Assembly: GCA_006503475.1 (NCBI GenBank)
Contig: RSEH01000168.1
Span: 1 to 64,000 of the forward strand
Source: Stentor roeselii
Taxonomy: Eukaryota > Ciliophora > Heterotrichea > Heterotrichida > Stentoridae
DNA length: 64,000 nucleotides
Reading direction: 5' to 3'
Shown: one piece after another, positions 39,457-49,910 of the stretch
How the letters are laid out: each line of letters starts with the position of its first letter
Position numbering within the stretch: position 1 is the stretch's first letter
The notes under the pieces: generated by a model
Told to the model about the DNA's origin: nothing
The model's database searches: none
Seen by the model: only the letters and a program-made list of their open reading frames with translations
Program-made: the position numbers and the translations under genes

Positions 39457-40500
39457 TCATTTTGCTAACTTTAGCCTGTTCTTGCTGAAATTTTGAGTAA
39501 ATTCGAATTCTTCAGGTTTTAACTTAATTCCTCTGAAAATCCTTTCAACGCTCTTACGGGTCTCTTTCGGGCTGCTTACTTGTCTGATATTAGTTCCTGA
39601 TAGTTGAATTTTCAAAGGTTCTAAACTTCCAGAGTGTCTTAAAGTATTCAGATTTTCATTTTCTACTTTTTGTTTGTTTGAGAAATACCTGGGACGATTT
39701 CTCAGTATTTTTTCAGAGCCATAATTAGAATTGATTTTTTTTGTTAAAACAGGAGAAAAGATCTCTTTAAACTTAAGTTTTTCATCATTTTTCCTCTTTT
39801 CTAAAGTTCTGATCTCAATCAAGTACTTTTGGTTCATTTGTTCAAGAACAAGAAGTTGGTTCTGCTTGGACTTCAACGTTTCATTCACGATTTCCAGTTC
39901 TTGCTTCAGTCTTTTTTCCTTGTCGTAAATGATGTCTAATGACTTCTCATGAGAAAGTTCCGGGAAATACGCTGTTTTCATCCCGAAACTAGGAGTTTGA
40001 GGAGTTTCTGATGAAATATTCGCGATTTTTTCGTTTAGGTAGTTTATTCGGGTTTGATTTTCTTTAAAGTCTGAATCGATTTTATTTAAAATGCATTCGG
40101 CTTTCAAGATTTTTGTCAGGAATTTCGAGTGTCTTTGGAATAAAGGCTGAAGTTGCTTATTTAGAATAGAATTTTGGTTTTTTTGGATTTTTTGTTTTAA
40201 TGATTTGTTTTCTTGTTCGAGGATTTCAATTTTCTTTTCTAGTGACTTGTGCAAGGGCAGGCTGAATGCCAGGGTTAATAGCGGTGAAGAACTGCTTGAA
40301 CGGGGGCTTTTTGGACTTTCGACTCGGTTTAGAAAAGTTGGGGGAAGTTTTTTTAGAGCTTTGTCGAGCTTTGAACTGATTTTTTTTAGCTCTTCTCGAA
40401 GAAGAGTGTTTTCATGGTATAAGGACTTTAGTTTGTAATCTGGGTGTTCTTGATTTTGACTTGTTTCTATAAAAGAGTCAGCTTGGTAGATATCTTCCAT
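39457..40500 (-). CDS. Coiled-coil protein, unknown
   Basis: A 347-aa protein with three coiled-coil stretches (about 20-50, 85-165 and 190-250). Between them are a Ser/Pro linker (RVESPKSPRSSSSSP) and a proline-containing linker. The C-terminus is basic (RKSVERIFRGIKLK). No family was recognised. A structural or basal-body role is possible but cannot be read from sequence. Confidence 0.75.
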   Translation of the reverse strand: MEDIYQADSFIETSQNQEHPDYKLKSLYHENTLLREELKKISSKLDKALKKLPPTFLNRVESPKSPRSSSSSPLLTLAFSLPLHKSLEKKIEILEQENKSLKQKIQKNQNSILNKQLQPLFQRHSKFLTKILKAECILNKIDSDFKENQTRINYLNEKIANISSETPQTPSFGMKTAYFPELSHEKSLDIIYDKEKRLKQELEIVNETLKSKQNQLLVLEQMNQKYLIEIRTLEKRKNDEKLKFKEIFSPVLTKKINSNYGSEKILRNRPRYFSNKQKVENENLNTLRHSGSLEPLKIQLSGTNIRQVSSPKETRKSVERIFRGIKLKPEEFEFTQNFSKNRLKLAK

Positions 40501-40789
40501 CTAAGAATATTAAGAATTAGAATAAATTCAAGTTTAATCATTACTGAAAGGTGAGGTGCTTAAACTTAGTTTAAATTAGAATTAAATTTAAATCTTTTGG
40601 GATTAAAGGAATTATATAAAGAACTGTAAACAAAGAAAGAGGATTTTAACAATAATTTGAATTGATATTTTGAAGAAGATATCAAAATGTTTTTAATATT
40701 AAGACTCTTAGAATGAATTAAGTCTTTAATGATTTGTCTTTCTTAGTATTCAAACGACTTATTTCAGGTATCCATTTATAATTGTATTA

Positions 40790-41524
40790 ATGTTTGGTCT
40801 ATTTATGGTCACATTACTCGTGGAGATAAGTGCTGAAGAAATGCCTTTTTGCGATTTAAGTAAACAAATAAACATTACTGGCTCTAAGGAAACTATCAAT
40901 GAAGAAGACTCAAAATATTTTTACTTCGATATAGAAGACTACGATAAAGTAAAAATTAAAAACCAACAAAAAGAATCAAACTTTATAATTACAGGGGATT
41001 TTGGATTAATCAGGAAAATCTCAGCAGATCAAATCGAAGAATATGAAGCTAAACAAATTTCAATACATATCCCTCCTGAGCATCAGATTAATGGACTTGG
41101 TGATTTAGAAGTAATGATTCATCACGAAGGCAATAAAAAAACTTTGATCTTATCTTTTTTGTTTAGTAAATCAAAAAGCGATTCAATAGAATCAAGTAGT
41201 AGAATGTTTTTTAGTGATTTGATAGATTCTAAGAAACAGTCGGAAGAAATCGACCCAATTGATATATCAGGAGGATTTTACGAAATCAAAGAGTTTTATT
41301 ACAGTGATAAAAATAGCTACGGGTGCAATGATGCAGAATGGGTGATATCAAAGGAAGTTCAGTATATAAGTAAAGGTGACTATGATGATATTAAAGAATT
41401 TTACATCGAGGATAGAGATAAGAAGGGCAGCGTAGAACTAAAAGACTACTACGATCTCTACAGTGGTGAACAAGATGACCTATCTCTTTTCCTCATGATC
41501 AGCCTAGGCATCTTCATCCTTTAG
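40790..41524 (+). CDS. Small acidic secreted or GPI/TM-anchored protein
   Basis: A 244-aa protein with a hydrophobic N-terminus (FGLFMVTLLVEISA) typical of a signal peptide and a C-terminal hydrophobic end (DLSLFLMISLGIFIL). The ending could be a GPI signal or a transmembrane anchor. The body is acidic (many D, E) and predicted beta-rich. Only a few cysteines are present. No family was recognised. A surface role is inferred. Confidence 0.65.
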   Translation: MFGLFMVTLLVEISAEEMPFCDLSKQINITGSKETINEEDSKYFYFDIEDYDKVKIKNQQKESNFIITGDFGLIRKISADQIEEYEAKQISIHIPPEHQINGLGDLEVMIHHEGNKKTLILSFLFSKSKSDSIESSSRMFFSDLIDSKKQSEEIDPIDISGGFYEIKEFYYSDKNSYGCNDAEWVISKEVQYISKGDYDDIKEFYIEDRDKKGSVELKDYYDLYSGEQDDLSLFLMISLGIFIL

Positions 41525-41557
41525 TTATCAATAACCTAGATTCCTTACTAATCCTAC

Positions 41558-42478
41558 CTAAATATCAGGAAACTTCCTAGTTTCCTTCACAACAACCTCC
41601 TGTCCAACACTAAGTTCCCCATCACAAAGTCTCAAACAATACATTCCAAAATACCCTTTCGTTCCATTCCCATTCATTTTCCTCAAAGTATTAACAGGTT
41701 CAAAGTTATCCGAGTACTCTAAAGTCCTCTGATTAACAGTAGTGACTTTACATCTCGGACACTTAGCAAGTCCCATAAACTCAACAGTCCCAATTCGAAA
41801 CTTACTCCAAGTCTCTTCTTCAAACTCACTGCATCCTTCAACAACGACATTTCCCCTAAAGCACTCAATAGAAAAGTCCTTTTTCATATTTTCCGGCACC
41901 CAAGATTTGACCTTTGCAAAACTGGCAGTTGAAACAACCAAACATTGAGAAGCGTCAGTGAAGTTCGCCTTGAAATCATCAGGAATAAGTGATTGGAAGT
42001 TTTTATCATGATTCACTTGTTTGTGTTTACGGATTCTCATTAGTTTGTAGGTCTTTCCGAAACACTTCTTGAGAAACTGTTGAACTTCTTCACCCTCGTC
42101 AGAACCTTCGCAGTCGACTTTCTGACATAAGAGCTTGAAAATGGTTTCAGAGGGTTTGGAGATTAGGTTAAAAGTGTTACCTTCGTATTCGAGGTCCATA
42201 GAGACCAGCTGGTCACCGTTTAGGTTTAGTTTCGGGTTCAGTCTGAGAAGACGGCTATCATCCCTTTGAGTGACCATCTGATTATCGCCATCAACAATCA
42301 TCCACTCCCGGTCAAACAAAAATCCCGTCGAGTTCATCTTAACAGTCTTCAAACTAACCTCTCCACAAGACTTAATAGGAAATATCCTCAAAGCAGAAAC
42401 CACAAGTCTTCTCTTCCTTCTCGTAATCCAAACAACAACTAACACAAAAACAGCAACAAAAGCTATCCAAGCGTTCAT
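41558..42478 (-). CDS. MOSC-domain mARC-like protein
   Basis: About 306 aa from the preferred start at 42478 (MNAWIAFVAVF), with an N-terminal membrane anchor and a basic flank (RRKRRL), as in mitochondrial amidoxime-reducing component. The beta-barrel part has FPIKSCGEVSL, GFLFDREWMIVD and the MOSC core (FRGNVVVEG, KCPRCKVTTVN). The Cys of CPRC corresponds to the molybdenum ligand. The C-terminal part has GYFGMYCLRL. It reduces N-hydroxylated compounds with electrons from cytochrome b5 and its reductase (family knowledge). The longer open frame reaches 42535, directly next to the MOK stop, so the internal Met is preferred. Confidence 0.88.
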   Translation of the reverse strand: MNAWIAFVAVFVLVVVWITRRKRRLVVSALRIFPIKSCGEVSLKTVKMNSTGFLFDREWMIVDGDNQMVTQRDDSRLLRLNPKLNLNGDQLVSMDLEYEGNTFNLISKPSETIFKLLCQKVDCEGSDEGEEVQQFLKKCFGKTYKLMRIRKHKQVNHDKNFQSLIPDDFKANFTDASQCLVVSTASFAKVKSWVPENMKKDFSIECFRGNVVVEGCSEFEEETWSKFRIGTVEFMGLAKCPRCKVTTVNQRTLEYSDNFEPVNTLRKMNGNGTKGYFGMYCLRLCDGELSVGQEVVVKETRKFPDI

Positions 42479-42535
42479 TATAATCCATTCCTCCAAACAT
42501 GATTTAATAATCGAGTTAAATAATCCAATTACCAA

Positions 42536-43750
42536 CTAATAATACGATTTGTACGTCTTCGAACCATAAGCTGGATTCTTGATAGAAGAAGCATAGTTCT
42601 TTCCCAGCTGATTCTTATTTTCAAAGGTCAATGAAATTTTAGTATAACTCGGGTTTTTTGAGTGAGGGTTCTTCGCAATCATTGGCAAAAAGTGACGATT
42701 TTGCGTCTTGTCTTCTTTTTTCTTAGCTTCCCCCGCACCTGAGTCCCCAGGTGGAAGTTTAACAGTAGGACTGGGTGCTCTTCTATTTTCTTCTACGAAG
42801 TCTTTAAAGTAAGGGTGGTTAAGTGCTTCTTTTGCAGTGATTCTTTCTTCAGCGTTGTAAGTAAGCATTTTATTTACCAGGTCTCTCGCTTCTGCTGATA
42901 AATGCATGATGTGCCTGTCGATTCCACTGCCTTCTTTCGGAGGAAAGTTGATTTCCATGTGAGAAGCATGGCTTCGGAAGTCATCTAAAATTCTTTGAGG
43001 AGGAGTCCCGAGGATGTTGTGGATCTTGTTGATCTGGTCCAACTCGTTCTTACCTGGAAACAACGGGAATAATGCAGAAATCTCAAAAAATACGCAGCCA
43101 ACACCCCAGATGTCCATCTTGTAGTTGTAGAACCCGTCTGTTAAAAGGCACTCGGGTGAACGGTACCAACGGGTTGAGATGTACTCAGTGTAGGGCTGCT
43201 TTGAGTGGATTCCTCGGCATGATCCGAAGTCTGCTAGCTTTAGGTTCTCCTCTGCCAGGAGCACGTTTTCGGGCTTTATGTCTCGATGGAAGATACCGTT
43301 CGAGTGCATGTGTTCCAGGCTTTTCAGCAACTGGTGCATGTAGCTCTTTATTTTAGTTTCGGGAAGATGGTTCTTCCTGCCTCGGATCCATTCGTACATG
43401 TTCAGCTCCATCAACTCGAAGACCAGTGCTAGTCGCCCCGTTGGCTCGTCGCTGTTTGAAACTTACTATAGAACTTCGAGAAGCTTCACTATGTGAGGAT
43501 GAGGCGAAAGACGACGTAAGGCCTGGATCTCACGCAAGTTGTTCACTTGCTCTAGGCTATCGAAATGATTTTTCATACATTTTATGGCCACGTATTTGCC
43601 TGTTTTGATGCTCTGTGCCTTAAGCACCTCTGAGAATGTTCCTTCACCTTTCTTGGATATGAGACGGTATTCTGAATTAGCGGTTACTGTGCATGAAGAT
43701 ATTTTTATTAGAGATTCCTCTGTTCGACTTATAGAATTCAAAGATTTCAA
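42536..43750 (-). CDS. MOK: MOK-family (MAPK-like) protein kinase, spliced
   Basis: Exons 43467-43750 and 42536-43451 are joined by a 15-nt intron and give 399 aa. The N-lobe has GEGTFSEVLKAQ, VAIKCMK and SLEQVNNLREIQALRRLSPHPHI. After the splice DEPTGRLALVFELMELNMYEWIRG follows. The catalytic loop is HRDIKPENV and the metal site is DFGSC (DFG). The activation segment is TEYISTRWYRSPE, carrying the TEY motif, and GVGCVFFEI follows. These features match the MOK/RCK kinases, which in animals and algae act on ciliary length and traffic. The C-terminal tail (about 315-399) is basic and proline-containing. Confidence 0.95.
43452..43466 (-). other. 15-nt intron in the MOK-like kinase
   Basis: Coding strand GTAAGTTTCAAACAG, which splits codon TA|C. 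Its removal gives LLEVL-YDEPTGRLALVFELM, continuous with the MOK family. The first open frame otherwise stops at TAG over the junction. Confidence 0.94.
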
Positions 43751-45513
43751 TAGTTTTAGAATTTGTGATTTGGAATCTGTGGAAGTCGTTAACTATTGAG
43801 AATGAAGAAAGAGGATTATTTGATTTAGGCTATTTACGTTAGATCGGATTTCTTGGAAGTATGGCAGAGCAAAGATTTTTGCAGAGATTTAAAATGGTTT
43901 ATTGTTTGAGTCGCTGTTTCACATTAGTAAGAGTTTTTCGCTAATTACTCAAATGTTAATTTCGAAAAGGTTATAAATTTAGAGTTTTTTATCATTGGTT
44001 GAAGGGTGGTTTGGATGAGCTTTGAAAAGATTAGAAATTTTTTTTAGGTGGTTGAAATTGAAGAGATATTAAATGTGAAGATAATAAAACGTTAGGAAAG
44101 GTTATAAATTTAGAGTTTTTTAACATTGGTTGAAGGGTGGTTTTGATGAGCTTTTGAAAAGATTAGAAATTTTTTTGTTTAGGTGGTGGAAATTGAAGAG
44201 ATATTTAAATGTGAGGATAATAAAACGTGATAAAGTTTTTAATTCTTGAGTTTCTGTTGGTTAAAAATTTATTTTTTCATAATTACAGTAAGTTGATGGT
44301 TGAAGACTAATTCCAAAGAAGAAAGGATGATTTATGTTATTTTAATTTATCTGATTAGACACGAAATCTATAAATATTTAAGACCAGAGAGATACAGATC
44401 TCGTTAAGTAGAGGCTATAATGAAATTAATTTCATTCATTCTTTTATCATGAAATATCGATTGATGAACTTTCTCATAGTTTAATCAGAATTTGAAGTCT
44501 TTAAACAATACAGATTATTAAGAGAATCTTAAAATCAAATTTCTAAGGGCTTATTATTAAGACCATACATATGAGTATATATTATCTTAAATAACCTAAA
44601 TTATAAGATGATAGGAATAAGAAGTTATTTTACAGAATTAGAATTTGAAATTGTTGTGATAATCAGTTACCCTTATTCTTGATTCAAATCTGACGCAAAG
44701 AACTTTCTATAATTTCAAAAGTTAAAATTTTTATAAATTTGATTTAGATCACAAAAATACAATTTGAGTAGCCCACCATCTAGTGTTTGAAAAGTATTCT
44801 TATATCTAGAGCTGAAAGGGTGAACAATCTATCTTATTTTTTCGATTAATTTGAAGGAAATTCGTGAAAAAAATATCATTCATTTTCATAATGTTAATCA
44901 ATTAAACATATTTAAGTAATATTTTAAATGAATATCTATTCAAAATCAACCAAAGACTTAAAGCTTTTCAAATAAAATATAAATAATTTACTTAAATTTT
45001 GTATTGAGTCTTCATAGCTCTTTTCTAGAAGAATGTATCCCCAAACCTTTCTATTAACGTATAAAATAAAACTTCCAAGTAAATTTCTCCAGCCCAAATA
45101 AACCATTGAATAAGTAATTTACCTTATCCATGTTAGAATTTATAAAATATTCCTTTTTCGTAAATCAAATTCGAAAATTTCAGCTAAATTAAGACTGATC
45201 GCAGTATTTCAACAACTTTGAGATACTTGAGAATCGTTTCAAAAAAACACTGAAACCGCAAAAAAAATTTGTAAATTAGAACATTAAACCTCTGAAAACC
45301 TGCTGAACTTTTATCGATATTCTTGCTGAATTTCAATGAAAATCAATTTAAAAGGATTTAATCTTTATAGAAAGGAATATCCTTGATTAGGTTCAAACTT
45401 TCATGAAGATTTTTTATGATTTATGAGTGATTTCTCTTGAATTATTTTAAAAAAGCATAGATTATCTAAGCCTTATTCAAATGGATGCTTTCTTCTAAAA
45501 TAGATGGATATTA
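43751..45513. other. Gene-poor region
   Basis: About 1.76 kb without an ORF, containing the promoter of MOK on the left and of the secreted protein on the right. It holds the tandem duplication at 43964-44230. No RNA gene was recognised. Confidence 0.5.
43964..44230. repeat. 131-bp imperfect tandem duplication
   Basis: Copy 1 is about 43964-44095 and copy 2 about 44096-44230. They share the run from TTATAAATTTAGAGTTTTTT through ATTGGTTGAAGGGTGG, TGATGAGCTTT, AAAAGATTAGAAATTTT and the GATAATAAAACGT end. Copy 2 has a few single-base indels. Neither contains an ORF. Confidence 0.85.
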
Positions 45514-46065
45514 ATGTTAGGACGAATTTTATTGTTTACTGGAGCTATCTCGGTGTTTTCAGCAGTTTGCCCAGCCCCAGTAACACCTACTTGCCCGAAG
45601 GGACAGGTTTTGAACTTTTTCAGTGATACGACCACTTTAGCAAAAGGCCCAGCTCAGCCCGACCTCGGTCAAGCTTCACTGGTACAATTCATCCACAGCG
45701 CATGGATGAAAAGTATTCCAAATTCACCAGCTAAATGGATTTCAGACGATATAAACACTCTAGTGAGAACGGCTGAAGACAACTACCGATATTTCGTCAA
45801 AACAGTGAATCTGGAATGTACTCCGACAAGAGTCCTGCTAGATATCGGAGCAGACAACTCTTTTTTCACTTCAGTCAATTCAGTCTCTACCCCAGCTTTT
45901 GACCCGACAGAAAGAAATTTTGGATCGTACAAGACTTACGATCTGACAAGCTTCTTCGTTGCTGGGGAAAATGTTATATCTTGGAGGGTTCGCAATATGG
46001 CTGGGTCAAGTGACTACAGGAGTAACCCAACTGGATTGATTTACAACCTTAGAGTTACTCTTTAA
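45514..46065 (+). CDS. Secreted protein, beta-sandwich-like
   Basis: A 183-aa protein with a clear signal peptide (LGRILLFTGAISVFSA, cleaved near VCPA) and no membrane anchor. The mature part is beta-rich with aromatic-containing strands. It resembles carbohydrate- or cell-surface-binding beta-sandwich domains (YRYFVKTVNLECTPTRVLLDIGADNSFFTSVN, a stretch starting at about residue 90, and NVISWRVRNMAGSS). Four cysteines, three near the N-terminus, could form disulfides. No exact family was recognised. It is isolated between two gene-poor stretches. Confidence 0.65.
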   Translation: MLGRILLFTGAISVFSAVCPAPVTPTCPKGQVLNFFSDTTTLAKGPAQPDLGQASLVQFIHSAWMKSIPNSPAKWISDDINTLVRTAEDNYRYFVKTVNLECTPTRVLLDIGADNSFFTSVNSVSTPAFDPTERNFGSYKTYDLTSFFVAGENVISWRVRNMAGSSDYRSNPTGLIYNLRVTL

Positions 46066-47634
46066 TTAGATAAGATAGTGATTAGGTTAAGGAGTGTTGA
46101 AGACTTGATATTGTAAATTTTGAAAAATTTGAAATTTTATTAGATTTGAATATTTGTTTAATGTTGTTAGGAAAGTTTTATATTTTAGGGTTTTTATTAT
46201 GATGGTTTGATTATTTTCTATGGTTTCACTTTTTAGGGAGTAGGAATTAGGAGAAATAGTAAATTTAGGGTATTTGAGCCAGAGTGATGTAATTTTTATT
46301 ATTTCTTTAGACTTATGTCATGTTTTAATGAATTTAATTCTTTTCAAAATTGTGATGATGAAATCATATGAATAATTGTTTTGATATGTAGTCAGCTATT
46401 GGGATGCTTTCTTTTAATACAAGAATACTAATCCAAATTGAAACATTCAAGTTTAGAAACTGTTAGTTTTAATATTGAATCAGAATTAAATTAAGTAGGC
46501 TAAGGGGTATTACTTCATTTGGTTTTTAATGATTCATAAATATTAGACAGTTTATCACATACATATATAACTTAATTTATTTATACATTGAATTCTTTGA
46601 GTTTAATTTTACTAATTCAATCAGTAATTAACTTATGGCTTTAATTCGCAATAGATTTGGAGTTTTTGATAATCAATATAGTCATTAGTTTATTATTTTT
46701 TCGTAGTCTTAATTTGACTTAATAGTAATTTGAGTTAATTTTCTGGTAATTTTGACTAATTTTGGAGATTTTTTCAAATTCTCATATGATTGAGACGCTT
46801 AAGGCGACTGATATGCACTATTTTGATACTTTTATAGCATAATTAGGGAACATCATTCTTGTGTTATATTCATGAAAAAACTTGATTTCTTTGAATGGTT
46901 ATCTTGTTAAGAGTAAATTTAATTCAGAACATGATTTTGATAGATCTAATATATCCTTAAAAAATTATAACTAATTAGGATGAGGTTAAGTTCTGAATTT
47001 CTTATCGGCTATGACCGAAAACACATCATGTGCACCAATTATATTTTTGAATAATTCATGCTTATATAAATATCCCTATATTTATTGATTTAAATAAGAG
47101 AAGAATCAATCAATGTCAGAAATAAGAAATTAAATGTTAAAAGATGAATAAGTTTGATAGTGAATGAAAGCATTATGTGTTGAAATAAAATAATTTCTAA
47201 GATATCTTCAAATTATTCAAATTCATGGATTAATTAGAATTCAGAATGCTAAATGCATTGGGTACACAGAAGTGTTGGCTTTGGATATTGATTTGGGAAA
47301 ATCTGGCACAATAATTTGAATTGATTAATCATTTACTGGAGACCATTATATAAATCTTGTATTATACATAATCAAAGTGAATATGTAAAGATCAAGCTGA
47401 ATTAGAATACTTTTAGCTGAAGTATTATAGAATATGAGATTTTAAAGAGATAAGGAAATAGAAAAAAATTCATTTTTGGTTATGATAGAAATGGGAAATT
47501 CTGATTATATTTTAAAACCTATTGAAACTCGAATCTCTTTAAGAATTTTATATCTTCAATCGAGTCCTCTTTTCAAAACTTGATCCATTGACTAACTAAA
47601 AAATATATCCCATCTCTCAAAATAATTTAATTAC
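46066..47634. other. Gene-poor region
   Basis: About 1.57 kb of AT-rich DNA with stops in all frames. The stretch next to 46066 is G/T-rich and C-poor on the + strand. I found no tRNA, no repeat and no spliced coding pattern. Confidence 0.5.
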
Positions 47635-48129
47635 TTAAGTATTATTATCATAACTAACTCTCGTAGATACCCCTCTAGATGAAAAGTTGCGAAACCTTCT
47701 CTGAATAACAGTAGCAGCCCAATTTCTCTCTAATTCCTTTTGCCTAAGCAAAAACTGTTTTTCCCTAATATTTTCTTCAAGTCTAACATTTTCCAACATA
47801 ATCAGTCCTTCCTCCATTCTAAGTCTCTCTTTTTCCATCGCTTTTTCCTCTTCTTCTAAATAATGATCATAAAGCATTTCTTGGTACTTTTTTCTTGCAA
47901 GAAAACCTTTAAAAACTTTCTGAATCTTTTTCGCGCTAAGGTTTTTTTGACGATCCTCTGAATTTTCTTCTTTTTTCGGAATGAAATTTTCAAAGACTTC
48001 ATCAGCCAGGTTTGCGTTGAAGAGTTGAAGGATTTCGTAAGTTCTTTTCATTCTTTCAGTGAATTTCTGCTGGATTCTTGCGTTCATTATGTCCACAGTT
48101 TCTTGCGTGAGTAGGTTTCTAGCTGACAT
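47635..48129 (-). CDS. IQ-motif coiled-coil protein
   Basis: A 164-aa helical protein with two IQ-like calmodulin-binding motifs: AKKIQKVFKGFLARKKY (about 65-85) and AATVIQRRFRNFSSR (about 137-152). A charged helix rich in E, K and R lies between them. The N-terminal part is a short helix. It probably binds calmodulin or a centrin-like light chain. The partner is unknown. Confidence 0.78.
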   Translation of the reverse strand: MSARNLLTQETVDIMNARIQQKFTERMKRTYEILQLFNANLADEVFENFIPKKEENSEDRQKNLSAKKIQKVFKGFLARKKYQEMLYDHYLEEEEKAMEKERLRMEEGLIMLENVRLEENIREKQFLLRQKELERNWAATVIQRRFRNFSSRGVSTRVSYDNNT

Positions 48130-48635
48130 GGTTTATTATTATTGATTAGAACGAAAAGGGAGGGAATTAAGTGATTTGGGTGATGAGGGCTTTGTTGTGA
48201 CTGGTAGATGATGGATTTATTTTTTTGTGTTAGGGTTTTGGAGAGGTTTGGGGTTTAGAGGTTTAGGAATTGGAGAATGGTGGTTTTTGGGATTGGATTC
48301 TTTATGGTTTGAAGAATTATGGATTAGGCTTCTGGGTTTATATACTTTGATGATTAAATATTGTTTTGTTTAATAGGTTGGTTGAGATGATCACTCATTG
48401 AAATCGATAAACTAAAATCTTCAATCCATTCTTAAAAAAATGAATCTAATTTAAACCTAAAATATCCAATCGTAAAATTCAAAAAATGACACCTACTCCC
48501 ATAATTCTTCTAAAACTAAATAACCAAAAATCTAAAGATTCTCCAACAATCCCAAATTTCCATCTCTAAACCCTAGTCCTTCTACTCACATAATTTAAAC
48601 CTAATTCAAATCCACACACCTGATCATAAATCACA
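48130..48635. other. Divergent promoter region
   Basis: A 506-bp region between the IQ gene and the ORP gene. The left half is G/T-rich and the right half C/A-rich on the + strand, with a change near 48385. Each gene therefore has a G-poor leader. No ORF was seen. Confidence 0.55.
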
Positions 48636-49898
48636 ATGGAGTCCACAATCATTCACCCTTCAAAGTTATCCCCAAGACTATCCTCATCGCTACTATCCTC
48701 CATGAAATCCCTCCTTTCCTCTCCAGATCTCTCCAAAGAAAAATCCACCGACTCAGACCCTGACTATCTTTTCACCCTCTTCTCAAAACTCCCAGAAACC
48801 GATCAAAATGCCTTAATATCCGAGTACAAATCCCAACTTCCAGAACTTCCCCTCAAGTACCTTCTTCAACAGCAAAGTTATATCGAAAGTGCATTACGCT
48901 GGTCCCCTCTTGCCCAATCAGACGACTATCGAGTAGAAGCCGCTTCGAAATACGGAGGTCTGACCCTTTTAGACAGTGAAGTCGTGAGTAAGATCCGAAG
49001 CGTAGGTACCGAGATTTTAAAACAACTAGGAAAAAAACTCCTAAGTGGAAACTTCAACTTGACACAGATTTCCTTTCCAATCCGTTGCATGCAAGCGAGT
49101 ACTGCACTTCAGAACACCCTGAACACATTTATGATGGTTCCCTTTTACATAACGCGAGCAGTTGCCATGAACGATCCTGTCGAAAGACTGAAGCTGGTGA
49201 TGATTTCAACTTTATCGTCCTTCGTGCACACCTCGACGTTTGAAAAGCCTTTAAACCCGATATTAGGCGAGACTCAACACGGTCTGTTAGAAGACGGAAC
49301 TGAATTATTCTCCGAGCAGACTTCTCACCACCCGCCAGTCTCTCACTTCTACATCGACGGGAACGGGTACAAGATCCACGGGTACTTCAACTACACCGCA
49401 AAAGCAGGACTTAACTCAGTCACCGTCACAAACATCGGCAGGAGAAACTTCGAGTTCTTCGACGGGTACACTGCTCAGATCACTTGTCCAGAAGAAGTCT
49501 TTTCAGGCACTTTTTTCGGCGCTATGAGGCATGAAAGTCTTGGAACCATGACCGCTAGTGACAATGCCGGAAACCACTGCTTGATAAACATCGGAAAAAT
49601 AAGAGGAAAACCTTCTGATTACTTGGAAGGCGACTTGAAAAACGCCTCAGGTGAAGTAATTTCAAAATTATTCGGAAGTTACTTGGGATACCTGGAGTTT
49701 GATGGAGTACGTTATTGGGACGTGCGAAGTACTCATCCTTTTAAAATCGCTTACACCCGGCGCCTGTTGTCAGACTCTGAAAGCCGAAGAGATATCATCA
49801 CTTTAAGAGAAGGGAACATTGGTGAGGCCCAGTCGGCGAAAGAAGAACTTGAGAATCTTCAAAGATTAGACAGAAAACTACGAGGAAAGCACTCTTAG
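48636..49898 (+). CDS. Oxysterol-binding protein-related protein (ORP)
   Basis: A 420-aa lipid-transfer protein of the OSBP family, without a PH domain or ankyrin repeats. The signature EQTSHHPPVSHF begins at about residue 228. The lid/PI4P region (FNLTQISFPIRC), NPILGETQHG and GYLEFDGVRYWD are present. The N-terminal Ser-rich 35 residues are low complexity. It moves PI4P and sterol or phosphatidylserine between membranes at contact sites (family knowledge). Confidence 0.95.
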   Translation: MESTIIHPSKLSPRLSSSLLSSMKSLLSSPDLSKEKSTDSDPDYLFTLFSKLPETDQNALISEYKSQLPELPLKYLLQQQSYIESALRWSPLAQSDDYRVEAASKYGGLTLLDSEVVSKIRSVGTEILKQLGKKLLSGNFNLTQISFPIRCMQASTALQNTLNTFMMVPFYITRAVAMNDPVERLKLVMISTLSSFVHTSTFEKPLNPILGETQHGLLEDGTELFSEQTSHHPPVSHFYIDGNGYKIHGYFNYTAKAGLNSVTVTNIGRRNFEFFDGYTAQITCPEEVFSGTFFGAMRHESLGTMTASDNAGNHCLINIGKIRGKPSDYLEGDLKNASGEVISKLFGSYLGYLEFDGVRYWDVRSTHPFKIAYTRRLLSDSESRRDIITLREGNIGEAQSAKEELENLQRLDRKLRGKHS

Positions 49899-49910
49899 AT
49901 AATACGTAAA

